Assembly: GCA_963803335.1 (NCBI GenBank)
Contig: CAWDME010000007.1
Coordinates: 310,001-374,000, forward strand
Length of the DNA: 64,000 bases
Reading direction: 5' to 3'
Origin: DASSUW01 sp963803335
Lineage (GTDB): Bacteria; Actinomycetota; Thermoleophilia; Solirubrobacterales; Solirubrobacteraceae
Position numbers and translations under genes: made by a program. Numbering within the stretch: position 1 is the stretch's first letter; the number at the start of each line of letters is the position of its first letter. Positions 41,793 to 48,897 of this stretch are shown one piece after another. The notes under the pieces were generated by a model, which was given only the letters and a program-made list of their open reading frames with translations, had not been told where the DNA came from and made no database searches.

Positions 41793-43268
41793 ATGAATGC
41801 GCCCACGGTTCGGAAGCTGGCGGACGATCCCGCCCTCGGGCTCCGGCTGCTGGCGGGCGTCGCCGCGGCCGACCGCACGGTCGCGGGAGCGCACACGACC
41901 GACCTCGACCAGCCCGCCCGGTACCTGCTCCCGGGCGAGCTCGTGCTCACCAACGGCCTGTGGACCGAGCACGTCGACGGCGCGACGTGGGCGGCGGAGG
42001 TGGCGACGGCCGGCGCAGTAGCCATCGGGTTCGGGCTCGCCGACCACCATCCCGACGTGCCGGCCGACCTGCGGGCCGCGTGCGAGGAGCTCGGCCTGCC
42101 GCTGCTCGAGGTCCCGGAGGCGCTGTCGTTCTCGATGATCGCCGCGGCCGCCGCGGACCCGTCGGACGTCCGCCTCCAGCTCTCGCGCACGCGGCGGCTA
42201 CTGCAGCGGCTCGGCGCCGGCGGCGGGCACGCCGCGTTGCTCGACTTCCTGCGTCAGGAGACGCGGCTGGACGTATGGCTCGTCGGGCCCGGCGGGCGGC
42301 CGATCTGCGAGCCGGTGCCGGACGCCGACCTGGCGCGGGAGGCGGCCCGTGCCGCCCGTCGCGGCGAGCTGCCGACGGCGATCGGCGACGGCGCCTGCGC
42401 GTTCGGCGCCGCGCCGGTGGTCGCCGCGCGTACGGCGGTGCTCGTCGGCGCGCCGCTCGGCGACATCGGCGACGACGCGCGGCTCGTGATCGAGCAGGTC
42501 ACGGCCTACGTCGTGCTCGAGGACGCGCGGGCGCGGGCGGAGGAAGAGGGGAGACGATCGCTGGCCGCCGAGCTCGTGGACCTCGCCTGGAGCGGCGACC
42601 TCGGCTCGGCCACTCTGGCTGCCCGGCTGCGCGCGCTGGGGTTCCGGCCGGACCGGCCGCTCACCGTGGTCGCGTCCGCCAACGATCCGCGCGACGTCAC
42701 GTACGCGGGCCTCGGCTGCGTCGACACCAGCGTGTCCGCCCGGCACCGTGACGCCGTGGTGCTGCTCGTCGAGTCCGACGAGCACGATCTCACCGACCGG
42801 GTCGCCGAGCTGATCGCCGACGGCGGCGACGAGCCGGTGCTGGGCGTGGGCCGTCCGCTCACCGACCCGGCCGACCCGGCCGTGCTCCGCCAGTCGCTGG
42901 CCGAGGCGATCACCGCCCTCGCGCTCGCGCGCACGCGCCCGCCCGGCCAGCGCGTCGTGCGGCACCTCGACATCGGGACGCACGCGCTGCTGCTCGACTT
43001 CGTCGACCGGCAGGTGCTGCTGTCGTTCCGCGAGTCGGTGCTCGGCCCGCTCGAGCGCTGGGACCGCGATCACGACGCCAAGCTGGTGGACACGCTGCGG
43101 GCGTTCCTCGCCAACGACGGCCAGTGGCGCGTGACCGCGGCGCAGCTGCACATCCACCACAACACGCTGCGCTACCGCATCGGCCGCGTCACCACGCTCA
43201 CGGGCCGCGACGCGGAGACCACCGGCGGGCGCGTCGACTTCGCGCTGGCGCTCGCGATCCCCGTCTGA
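41793..43268 (+). CDS. PucR-family transcriptional regulator
   Basis: 491 residues. The N-terminal purine-catabolism/PucR-type domain (PTVRKLADDPALGLRLLAGVAAADRTV, PARYLLPGELVLTNGLW) occupies about 130 residues. A central GAF-like region (VWLVGPGGRPICE) and a GGDEF-like CdaR segment follow. The C-terminal PucR HTH_30 is LVDTLRAFLANDGQWRVTAAQLHIHHNTLRYRIGRVTTLTGRD. PucR/CdaR proteins activate nitrogen-compound catabolism in response to a metabolite. The divergent operon (two SDRs, ureohydrolase, permease) is the likely target. Confidence 0.92.
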   Translation: MNAPTVRKLADDPALGLRLLAGVAAADRTVAGAHTTDLDQPARYLLPGELVLTNGLWTEHVDGATWAAEVATAGAVAIGFGLADHHPDVPADLRAACEELGLPLLEVPEALSFSMIAAAAADPSDVRLQLSRTRRLLQRLGAGGGHAALLDFLRQETRLDVWLVGPGGRPICEPVPDADLAREAARAARRGELPTAIGDGACAFGAAPVVAARTAVLVGAPLGDIGDDARLVIEQVTAYVVLEDARARAEEEGRRSLAAELVDLAWSGDLGSATLAARLRALGFRPDRPLTVVASANDPRDVTYAGLGCVDTSVSARHRDAVVLLVESDEHDLTDRVAELIADGGDEPVLGVGRPLTDPADPAVLRQSLAEAITALALARTRPPGQRVVRHLDIGTHALLLDFVDRQVLLSFRESVLGPLERWDRDHDAKLVDTLRAFLANDGQWRVTAAQLHIHHNTLRYRIGRVTTLTGRDAETTGGRVDFALALAIPV

Positions 43269-43283
43269 CCTATCGTCCCGGGC

Positions 43284-44317
43284 ATGCGGGTGAGGCTGCT
43301 CGTTGCCGGGGTGCTGGTGGGGCTGTGCGCAGCCGCTCCCGCGCAGGCGGCGACGCTGTATGCGCTGACCGCAAAGGAGATCTACGTGCGCAACGCCCGC
43401 GGCGCGTTCGTCATCGGTACCGCCAAGGGCCCGGCCTTCCAGCCGATCCCGGGCCTCGCCGACACCGTCCTCGTGCAGCGTTACGCGCACGGCTGCGACT
43501 GGGGCTACGGGCTTGTGAGCGGGCACTTCCCGGCCTGGCGCGGCGAGCGCTGCGGCTGGGTGCATCTGCAGCGCCGCCACGAGAAGTTCGTACGCCGCAT
43601 CAGCGCAGCCACAAGCGGGGCTGTCACGGCCGCGGGAACCAGCTCACGGAGACGCGGCTGTTCCGCACCGGCTCGTACATCCACGCCGCCGGCGCGGGGA
43701 GCGTGTTCGCCGCGCAGATCCAGCCGTGCGGCGACCTCCACGCGTACGGCAACTACGACCCTGTGAGCGGGCAGTTCACCGATCCGTACCCGACGCTGTT
43801 GCCGGTCGGCTACGGCCCGTCGGTGCCCGGCTTCGGCCAGCGTTACGTGACCCGCGACGGCGCCGCGGCGATGCTCAAGGACTCCAGCCACTCCACGGGC
43901 GGCCCGGTCTGGTACTTCGTCCACGCCGACTGCGTCGATCGGCTCGCGAGCTACATGGGCGAGGGCCGCCGCCGCGGCAAGTGCTGCGAGGCGGCCGGCA
44001 AGGGCGGCAAGGTCCGGCCGTACACGCTGTTCCTCAAGCCCCTCTACGTGATCGTCCTCGTGAAATGGCACAGCTGGGGCGGGGACGTCGTGCGCGGGAA
44101 GGGGCTGCTGATCCACAACACCTGCCGGCCGACGTGCCACGCGGCCAACATGGTCTATCGGCAGGCCAGCGTCGCCCTCTACCGCCGGCGCGGCGGCACG
44201 TGCAGCGGCCGGACGGTCAGCTACTACACGCGAATGAGCGGGCAGTGGCGCGTGCCCGGTACGCGCCACACCAAGAAGCTCACCCGGAGGCTGGAGCCCG
44301 TGTGCGACACGCCGTGA
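43284..44317 (+). pseudogene. Secreted hypothetical protein, interrupted by a -1 type frameshift
   Basis: The ATG at 43284 starts a clear signal peptide (VRLLVAGVLVGLCAAAPAQA) and a sensible frame to about 43600 (...CGWVHLQRRHEKFVRRIS). Beyond this the sensible coding frame is shifted (phase changes from 0 to 2) and continues as RGNQLTETRLFRTGSYIHAAG to RRLEPVCDTP, stop at 44317. The joined product would be about 340 residues, Cys-rich and secreted, with a repeated Gly/Tyr/Arg character. No slippery heptamer is seen at the junction, so a one-base loss (mutation or sequencing error) is likelier than programmed frameshifting. I do not recognise the family. Confidence 0.7.
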
Positions 44318-44330
44318 CCCTGCGCTACTT

Positions 44331-45074
44331 CTACTGAGCGGCGGCGTCGAGCTCGACGAGCCGGTTCCACTCCGGCTTGTCCTCGCGCCAGCCCTCCTCG
44401 GTGCGGCTGCGCTTCCAGTAGCCGGAGATCGAGAGCGCCTCGCGCGGCAGAGCGCGGTCCACGAGCAGGTGGCGGCGCAGCTCCCGCACCGAGCTCGCCT
44501 CGCCGTGCACGAAGGCGTGGACGCGGCCGGGCGGGAAGTCGAGCGCGGCGACGGCGTCGGCCACCGGCTCGCCGTGCAGCCAGGTGAGATGGAGCTCGCC
44601 CGGCGTGGAGAGCGGCTGCTCCTCCTCCGGGCCGTCGACCTCGACGAGCACGTGGACGGGGACGCCGGGGCGGATGCGCTGCAGCGAGGCGGCGATCGCG
44701 GGGATGACGCTGGCGTCGCCGGCCATCAGGTGCCAGTCGGCGTCGGGGTCGGGCGTGTAGGCGCCGCCGGGGCCGAGCAGCAGCAGCTCGTCGCCGGGCT
44801 GGGCCGCGGCCGCCCACGGGCCGGCGACGCCCTCGTGGCCGTGCACGACGAAGTCGATCGTCAGGCGCGCGCCGTCCCAGTCGCGCACCGTGTAGGTGCG
44901 CGTGCGCGGCTCGGACTCCCCGGGCGGGGTGATCCGCAACTTCACGTAGTGATCGGTGAACTCGCCGGCGCCGAAGCCGGCCAGCTCGTCGCCGCCGAAG
45001 ACGATGCGGACCATCTGCGGCGTCAGCGTGCGCTTTTCGAGCACGCGGACGCGTTTGGGGATGCGCTGCGCCAT
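44331..45074 (-). CDS. Siderophore-interacting protein (ferric-siderophore reductase)
   Basis: 247 residues of the SIP/ViuB family. FAD-binding beta-barrel with VRIVFGGDELAGF, YVKLRITP, RTYTVRDWD (the RxYT flavin motif), and GPWAAAAQPGDELLLLGPGGAY. NAD(P)-type domain with AGDASVIPAIAASL and the C-terminal GYWKRSRTEEGW hallmark. It reduces ferric siderophores in the cytosol to release iron. A perfect TTAGG-N4-CCTAA box is 7 bases upstream of the ATG, consistent with iron repression. Confidence 0.93.
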   Translation of the reverse strand: MAQRIPKRVRVLEKRTLTPQMVRIVFGGDELAGFGAGEFTDHYVKLRITPPGESEPRTRTYTVRDWDGARLTIDFVVHGHEGVAGPWAAAAQPGDELLLLGPGGAYTPDPDADWHLMAGDASVIPAIAASLQRIRPGVPVHVLVEVDGPEEEQPLSTPGELHLTWLHGEPVADAVAALDFPPGRVHAFVHGEASSVRELRRHLLVDRALPREALSISGYWKRSRTEEGWREDKPEWNRLVELDAAAQ

Positions 45075-45076
45075 CG

Positions 45077-45100
45077 GCGGGTTAGGGTAGCCTAACCCGC
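45077..45100. promoter_or_regulatory. Iron-box-like palindrome 1 (TTAGG-N4-CCTAA)
   Basis: GCGGGTTAGG (45077-45086) and CCTAACCCGC (45091-45100) are perfect 10-bp arms with a 4-base spacer; the core TTAGG-GTAG-CCTAA is at 45082-45095. It sits directly before the siderophore-interacting protein gene. The half-sites equal those of DtxR/IdeR boxes, but the spacing is shorter. Confidence 0.75.
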
Positions 45101-45147
45101 CGCGCGCGCCGCTCGAGCCGCGACTTGGCGCCGGTCAACTACGGGCG

Positions 45148-45648
45148 CTACTCGAATTCGCGCAGGTACCGCTCGAACTGGCGGAGGTGGCCCTCCTCGT
45201 CGCGCAGGATGTCGATGACCATGTCCTGCGTGGCCCAGTCGACGCCGTCGCAGGCCTCGATGACGCGGTTGTAGTGCTCGATCGCGCCGGCCTCGGCCTC
45301 GATCACGCCACGGATGACGGTGATCACGTCGGTCGCGTCGGCGGGCGGCTGCAGTGACGCCTGCTCGGCGGTGAACTGCTGCGAGCCGGGCGGCGTGCCG
45401 TAGAGGTCCTTGATGCGGGCGGCGAACTTGCGCGCGTGGCCGAGTTCCTCGTCCACATCAGCGTCGAGCGCCTCGGCGATCTCCTCGGCGCGAATACCGT
45501 CGAGCGCGGCAGCATTGGCCACGTACGACATCACGGTCTCCATCTCCATCCAGTACGCGCGCTCGAGCAGAGCGAGGATCTCGGCGCGCTTCTCGGCGTT
45601 GGCCGGGGCGAGGATCCCGGCCGTCACATGGGTCTCGGTCTTGGGCAT
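45148..45648 (-). CDS. Ferritin-like (Dps/bacterioferritin-type) protein
   Basis: 166 residues, four-helix bundle. Carboxylate and His residues for a di-iron site: AYWMEMETVMSYV (Glu), EELGHARKFAARI (ExxH), EAEAGAIEHYNRVIE (Glu, ExxH) and RDEEGHLRQFERYL (ExxH). The pattern fits bacterioferritin or a ferritin-like domain of the Dps/rubrerythrin type. A role in iron storage or oxidation is likely. It is divergent from the Fur-family gene across a shared TTAGG-N4-CCTAA box. Confidence 0.88.
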   Translation of the reverse strand: MPKTETHVTAGILAPANAEKRAEILALLERAYWMEMETVMSYVANAAALDGIRAEEIAEALDADVDEELGHARKFAARIKDLYGTPPGSQQFTAEQASLQPPADATDVITVIRGVIEAEAGAIEHYNRVIEACDGVDWATQDMVIDILRDEEGHLRQFERYLREFE

Positions 45649-45687
45649 GCGGGCGACAATAGCAAACGATTCAAAATAGCTGCAGCG

Positions 45688-45701
45688 TTAGGAGAACCTA
45701 A
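45688..45701. promoter_or_regulatory. Iron-box-like palindrome 2 (TTAGG-N4-CCTAA)
   Basis: TTAGG-AGAA-CCTAA between the divergent ferritin-like (start 45648) and Fur (start 45724) genes, 22 bases before the Fur start. Same half-sites and spacing as at 45082 and 46298. Confidence 0.75.
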
Positions 45702-45723
45702 GAGTTGCGCTAAGCTGATCCGC

Positions 45724-46149
45724 GTGACAGAGGTGATGGAGACCAGCCTCGCCGCCGCGCTGCGCGAGCGCGGCCAGCGCGTGACGCCGCAGCGGCTGAT
45801 GGTCGCGCGCGTGCTCAGCGACCTCGATCGCCACGTCACGGCGGAGGTCGTGTTCGACGAGGTAAGCCGGCGGATGCCGGGCGTCTCGCTGCCGACCGTC
45901 TATGCGACGCTCGAGCTGCTCGAGGGCATCGGGCTCGTCCATCGTGTCGCCTCCGAGCGCGGCGCGGTCGTCTACGACCCACGCACCGACGCGCACCACC
46001 ACCTGGTGTGCCGGCGCTGCGGGGCGATCGTGGACGTCGACGGCCTGGTGGACGCCGACGCGCTGCTCAGCGCGGCGCGCTCAGCGGGCTTCGCGCCCGA
46101 CCACGCGCAGGTGGTCGTCCGCGGCCTGTGCGCGAACTGCGCCGGCTGA
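45724..46149 (+). CDS. Fur-family metalloregulator
   Basis: 141 residues from the GTG at 45724 (an in-frame ATG at 45736 is the alternative). Winged helix QRVTPQRLMVARVLSDLDRHVTAEVVFDEVSRRMPGVSLPTVYATLELLEGIGLV. Metal region DAHHHLVCRRCGAIVDVD with the HHH ligand cluster and the structural zinc CxxC pairs (CRRC, CANC). It may sense iron (Fur) or peroxide (PerR); His/Asp details do not decide. The nearby palindromes make it the leading candidate to bind the TTAGG-N4-CCTAA boxes, although the half-sites look DtxR-like. Confidence 0.92.
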   Translation: MTEVMETSLAAALRERGQRVTPQRLMVARVLSDLDRHVTAEVVFDEVSRRMPGVSLPTVYATLELLEGIGLVHRVASERGAVVYDPRTDAHHHLVCRRCGAIVDVDGLVDADALLSAARSAGFAPDHAQVVVRGLCANCAG

Positions 46150-46296
46150 CACGGCGCGGCGGGCGTCCCACTCGGCGAAGCGTCCGTCGGGCGTCGCGAG
46201 CCAGGCGCGAAGGTCGCGCTCGAAGCGCTTGAGCGCCCGGGCGCGAGAGCCCGCGGCGGGGAAGGCCTGGCGTTCCTCCTGCGGCATCGACACCAT
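46081..46296 (-). CDS. Small hypothetical protein behind an iron box
   Basis: A frame of 71 residues from the ATG at 46296 (a second ATG at 46287): MVSMPQEERQAFPAAGSRAR start, then a basic/aromatic helix FERDLRAWLATPDGRFAEWDARRAV. It begins 2 bases after the third TTAGG-N4-CCTAA box. Its last 68 bases overlap the Fur gene antisense, so the true length is uncertain. Support is positional; no homolog recognised. Confidence 0.4.
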   Translation of the reverse strand: MVSMPQEERQAFPAAGSRARALKRFERDLRAWLATPDGRFAEWDARRAVSAGAVRAQAADDHLRVVGREAR

Positions 46297-46297
46297 C

Positions 46298-46311
46298 TTA
46301 GGGCAGCCTAA
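46298..46311. promoter_or_regulatory. Iron-box-like palindrome 3 (TTAGG-N4-CCTAA)
   Basis: TTAGG-GCAG-CCTAA between the desaturase stop (46316) and the small gene start (46296). It is the third copy in 1.2 kb. Confidence 0.7.
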
Positions 46312-46315
46312 CGCA

Positions 46316-47683
46316 TCAGCGCTCGTCGTGGTCCGGGATCTCGACGCGCACCCCGTCGTCGTGCTGCTCGGGCCCTGAGCCGTCCGGGCCACGCGCCGCG
46401 CCGGCGGTGGCGCCGGCGTACTCGACCATCGCCTCGAGCTCGTCGGCGGTCGGTGCGTACGGGCCGGGCTTGGGCCGTGGCGTGCCGCCGGGGAACGCGA
46501 GCCGCAGGATCGTCCGCTGCACGCTGCCCCACTGCTTGGAGAACGGGCCGGAGTTGTAGGGCAGGCCGTATTCGGCGCAGATCGCCTTCACGCGCGGCGC
46601 GATCTCGGCGTAGCGCGTGCTCGGCATGTCCGGGAACAGGTGGTGCTCGACCTGGTAGCCGAGGTTGCCGGACGCGACGTGGAAGAGCGGGCCGCCCTCG
46701 ATGTTGGCGGCGCCGATCAGCTGCCGCACGTACCACGCGCCGCGGCTCTCGGCCTCCACCTCATGCGCCGCGAACGTGTACGTCTGATCGGGGAAGTGGC
46801 CGCAGAAAATGATCGCGTGCGACCAGACGTTGCGGACGACGTTCGCCGTGACGTTCGCCCACAGCGTCGCCCGGTACGTGCGCGCGCCGTTGCGCGCCGC
46901 GGCGGGCAGGAACGGCTCGCGGCGACGGCGCTGCAGCCGCCCGCGCAGGCGCCCCGTGCGGCGCCGCTCGAGCGCCCGCGCGGCGGCGGTGTGCACGGCG
47001 CCCGCGATCACCGCGCTCACCAGCGGCCAGGCGACGTAGTCCTTGACGATCTGGGTGCGTGCCTTGCCGGCGATGCCCTTGAGCTCCTTGACGACCTCGT
47101 CGCGCGACTTCTCGCCCTTGCGCAGCGCCTCGAGGTCGAGATCGTGGAACGCCACGCCCCACTCGAACAGCAGCATCAGCAGCACGTTGTAGATCGGCTG
47201 CAGCAGGTAGACCGGGTGCCACTTCTGATGCGGGTCGATCCGCATGATCTCGTAGCCGAGGTCCTTGTCCTTGCCGCGGATGTTGGTGTACGTGTGGTGG
47301 ATGTAGTTGTGGGAGTGCTTCCACGCCTCGGCGGTGGAGGCGGTGTCCCAGTCCCAGGTCGAGGAGTGGATCTGGGGGTCGTTCATCCAGTCCCACTGGC
47401 CGTGCAGCACGTTGTGGCCGATTTCCATGTTCTCGAGGATCTTGGCCAGCGACGTCGCCGTCGTCCCGCCGAGCCAGGCGAGCTTGAAGCGCGACCCGAA
47501 CAGCAGTACGCGGCCGAGCACGGCCAGGCGCCGGTGCAGCTCGATCATCGCGACGATGTAGCGGCGGTCGCGGTCGCCGAGCGACTCGTAGACCTCGTCG
47601 TGTATCCGGTCGAAGATGCGGCCCAGCTCGTCTATCTGCTCGTCGCTGAGCCGCGCCAGCGGGCTCTCGATCATCGTCGGCAC
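46316..47683 (-). CDS. DesA3-like fatty acid desaturase
   Basis: 455 residues, membrane-bound desaturase with the three histidine clusters: GHNVLHGQWDW (HxxxH), HNYIHHTYTN (HxxHH) and GYQVEHHLFPDMP (QxxHH). Two pairs of hydrophobic segments flank them. The C-terminal 50 residues are Pro/Gly/Asp-rich and probably disordered. The neighbour upstream is a matching ferredoxin-type reductase, as in the M. tuberculosis DesA3/Rv3230c stearoyl-CoA delta-9 desaturase pair. It inserts a double bond in acyl-CoA or lipid chains. There are 13 bases between reductase stop and this ATG. Confidence 0.93.
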   Translation of the reverse strand: MPTMIESPLARLSDEQIDELGRIFDRIHDEVYESLGDRDRRYIVAMIELHRRLAVLGRVLLFGSRFKLAWLGGTTATSLAKILENMEIGHNVLHGQWDWMNDPQIHSSTWDWDTASTAEAWKHSHNYIHHTYTNIRGKDKDLGYEIMRIDPHQKWHPVYLLQPIYNVLLMLLFEWGVAFHDLDLEALRKGEKSRDEVVKELKGIAGKARTQIVKDYVAWPLVSAVIAGAVHTAAARALERRRTGRLRGRLQRRRREPFLPAAARNGARTYRATLWANVTANVVRNVWSHAIIFCGHFPDQTYTFAAHEVEAESRGAWYVRQLIGAANIEGGPLFHVASGNLGYQVEHHLFPDMPSTRYAEIAPRVKAICAEYGLPYNSGPFSKQWGSVQRTILRLAFPGGTPRPKPGPYAPTADELEAMVEYAGATAGAARGPDGSGPEQHDDGVRVEIPDHDER

Positions 47684-47696
47684 GCCTTCGTCCCCC

Positions 47697-48791
47697 TCAT
47701 AGGTCGATCTCGATCGCTCCCTCCGGCGCGCTGATGCACGTCCGGACCATCTCGCCCTCGCTGCCGTAGATCTTTCCGTTGCGCAGGTCGCGCACGCGGC
47801 CGGAGCAGAGCTTCCCGATGCACGTGTGGCAGATGCCCTCGCGGCAGCCGAACGGCAGCTCGAGGCCGGCCTCCTCGCCCGCCACGAGGATCGGCGTCGC
47901 GCCGTCGCACTCGGTCTCGGTGTCGCTCGCCGCGAATGCGATCGTGCCGCCCTCGCCCTCCTCGCCGCCGCCGAGCTTGGGCTGGAAGCGCTCCATGAAG
48001 AGCCGCTCCGCGTCGCCGTGCGCCTCCCAATGGTCGATCAGGGCGTCGAGCATGTCGCCCGGGCCGGAGGCGAACGTCGTGCGCTCGCGCCAGTCGGGGC
48101 ACAGCTCGTCGAGATCGCCGGGCTTGATGCGGCCGCGCTCGCCGGTGAGGTGCATGTGGACGCGGAGGCCGGCGTGGCTGTCGTCCAGCGCCCGCAGTTG
48201 GCGGCCGAAGATCACCTCGTCCTCGCACCGCGCCGAGTGCAGGTGCACGACGTCGTCCACCGCGTCACGGCGGTGCAGCGAGCGGAGCATGCTCATGATC
48301 GGCGTGATGCCGCTCCCCGCGGAGATGAACAGCAGCTTCTTCGGCAGCGGGTCGGGGAGCACGAAGTCGCCCTCGACGCCGCCGAGCCGCACGATCGCCC
48401 CGGGCTGCGCCTGGCGCGCGAGGTAGGGCGAGACCTTCCCGGATTCGACGAGCTTCGGCGTGATCGAGATCCAGCCGTCCGGGCGCTCCGGCTCGGACGT
48501 CAGCGAGTACGCGCGCCAGTGGAAGATCCCGTCGACCACGACGCCGACGCGCAGGTACTGGCCCGGCTCGTGCCCCTCCCACTTGTGGCCGGGCCGGATG
48601 TAGATCGTCACGGCCTGCGGTGTCTCGCGGTGGATCTCCTCCACGCGCCCGCGCATCTCGCGCGTGGACCACAGCGGGTTGATCAGCTCCAGATAGTCGT
48701 CCGGCAGCAGCGGCGTGAACAGGGAGCCCATGGCGGACAGCACCCTGCGGCGGGTCCGTGAGATCCGCGGGACGGCGCCCTTTTCGGCCAT
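47697..48791 (-). CDS. Desaturase electron-transfer oxidoreductase (FAD/NADPH plus 2Fe-2S)
   Basis: 364 residues from the ATG at 48791. FNR-type module: RAYSLTSEP (flavin), GSGITPIMSMLRSL (nucleotide) and FASGPGDMLDAL. C-terminal plant-type ferredoxin domain with FGCREGICHTCIGKL...TC supplying the four cysteines. It passes electrons from NADPH to the downstream desaturase; the arrangement equals Rv3230c. It is first in the operon. An operator-like inverted repeat (48859-48881) lies about 70 bases upstream, shared with the divergent hydrolase gene. Confidence 0.93.
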   Translation of the reverse strand: MAEKGAVPRISRTRRRVLSAMGSLFTPLLPDDYLELINPLWSTREMRGRVEEIHRETPQAVTIYIRPGHKWEGHEPGQYLRVGVVVDGIFHWRAYSLTSEPERPDGWISITPKLVESGKVSPYLARQAQPGAIVRLGGVEGDFVLPDPLPKKLLFISAGSGITPIMSMLRSLHRRDAVDDVVHLHSARCEDEVIFGRQLRALDDSHAGLRVHMHLTGERGRIKPGDLDELCPDWRERTTFASGPGDMLDALIDHWEAHGDAERLFMERFQPKLGGGEEGEGGTIAFAASDTETECDGATPILVAGEEAGLELPFGCREGICHTCIGKLCSGRVRDLRNGKIYGSEGEMVRTCISAPEGAIEIDL

Positions 48792-48858
48792 GACGGAGGA
48801 CCTTATGCCGCGCCGCAGCACAACGCGCCAGCAACCGGCGCGTCGTACGGTCAGCATC

Positions 48859-48881
48859 GTTACAGTCTGGAAATCTGTAAC
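48859..48881. promoter_or_regulatory. Inverted repeat GTTACAG-N9-CTGTAAC
   Basis: Perfect 7-bp arms (48859-48865, 48875-48881) between the divergent reductase (start 48791) and secreted hydrolase (start 48898) genes. Size and symmetry fit a TetR-type lipid-responsive regulator, several of which control desaturase operons. No adjacent regulator gene. Confidence 0.6.
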
Positions 48882-48897
48882 TGTGGCGGGAGGCGAG

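Noticed and set aside
43560..43660. Programmed -1 ribosomal frameshift
   Set aside because: No X-XXY-YYZ slippery heptamer or strong downstream pseudoknot is visible; an indel is the simpler explanation.
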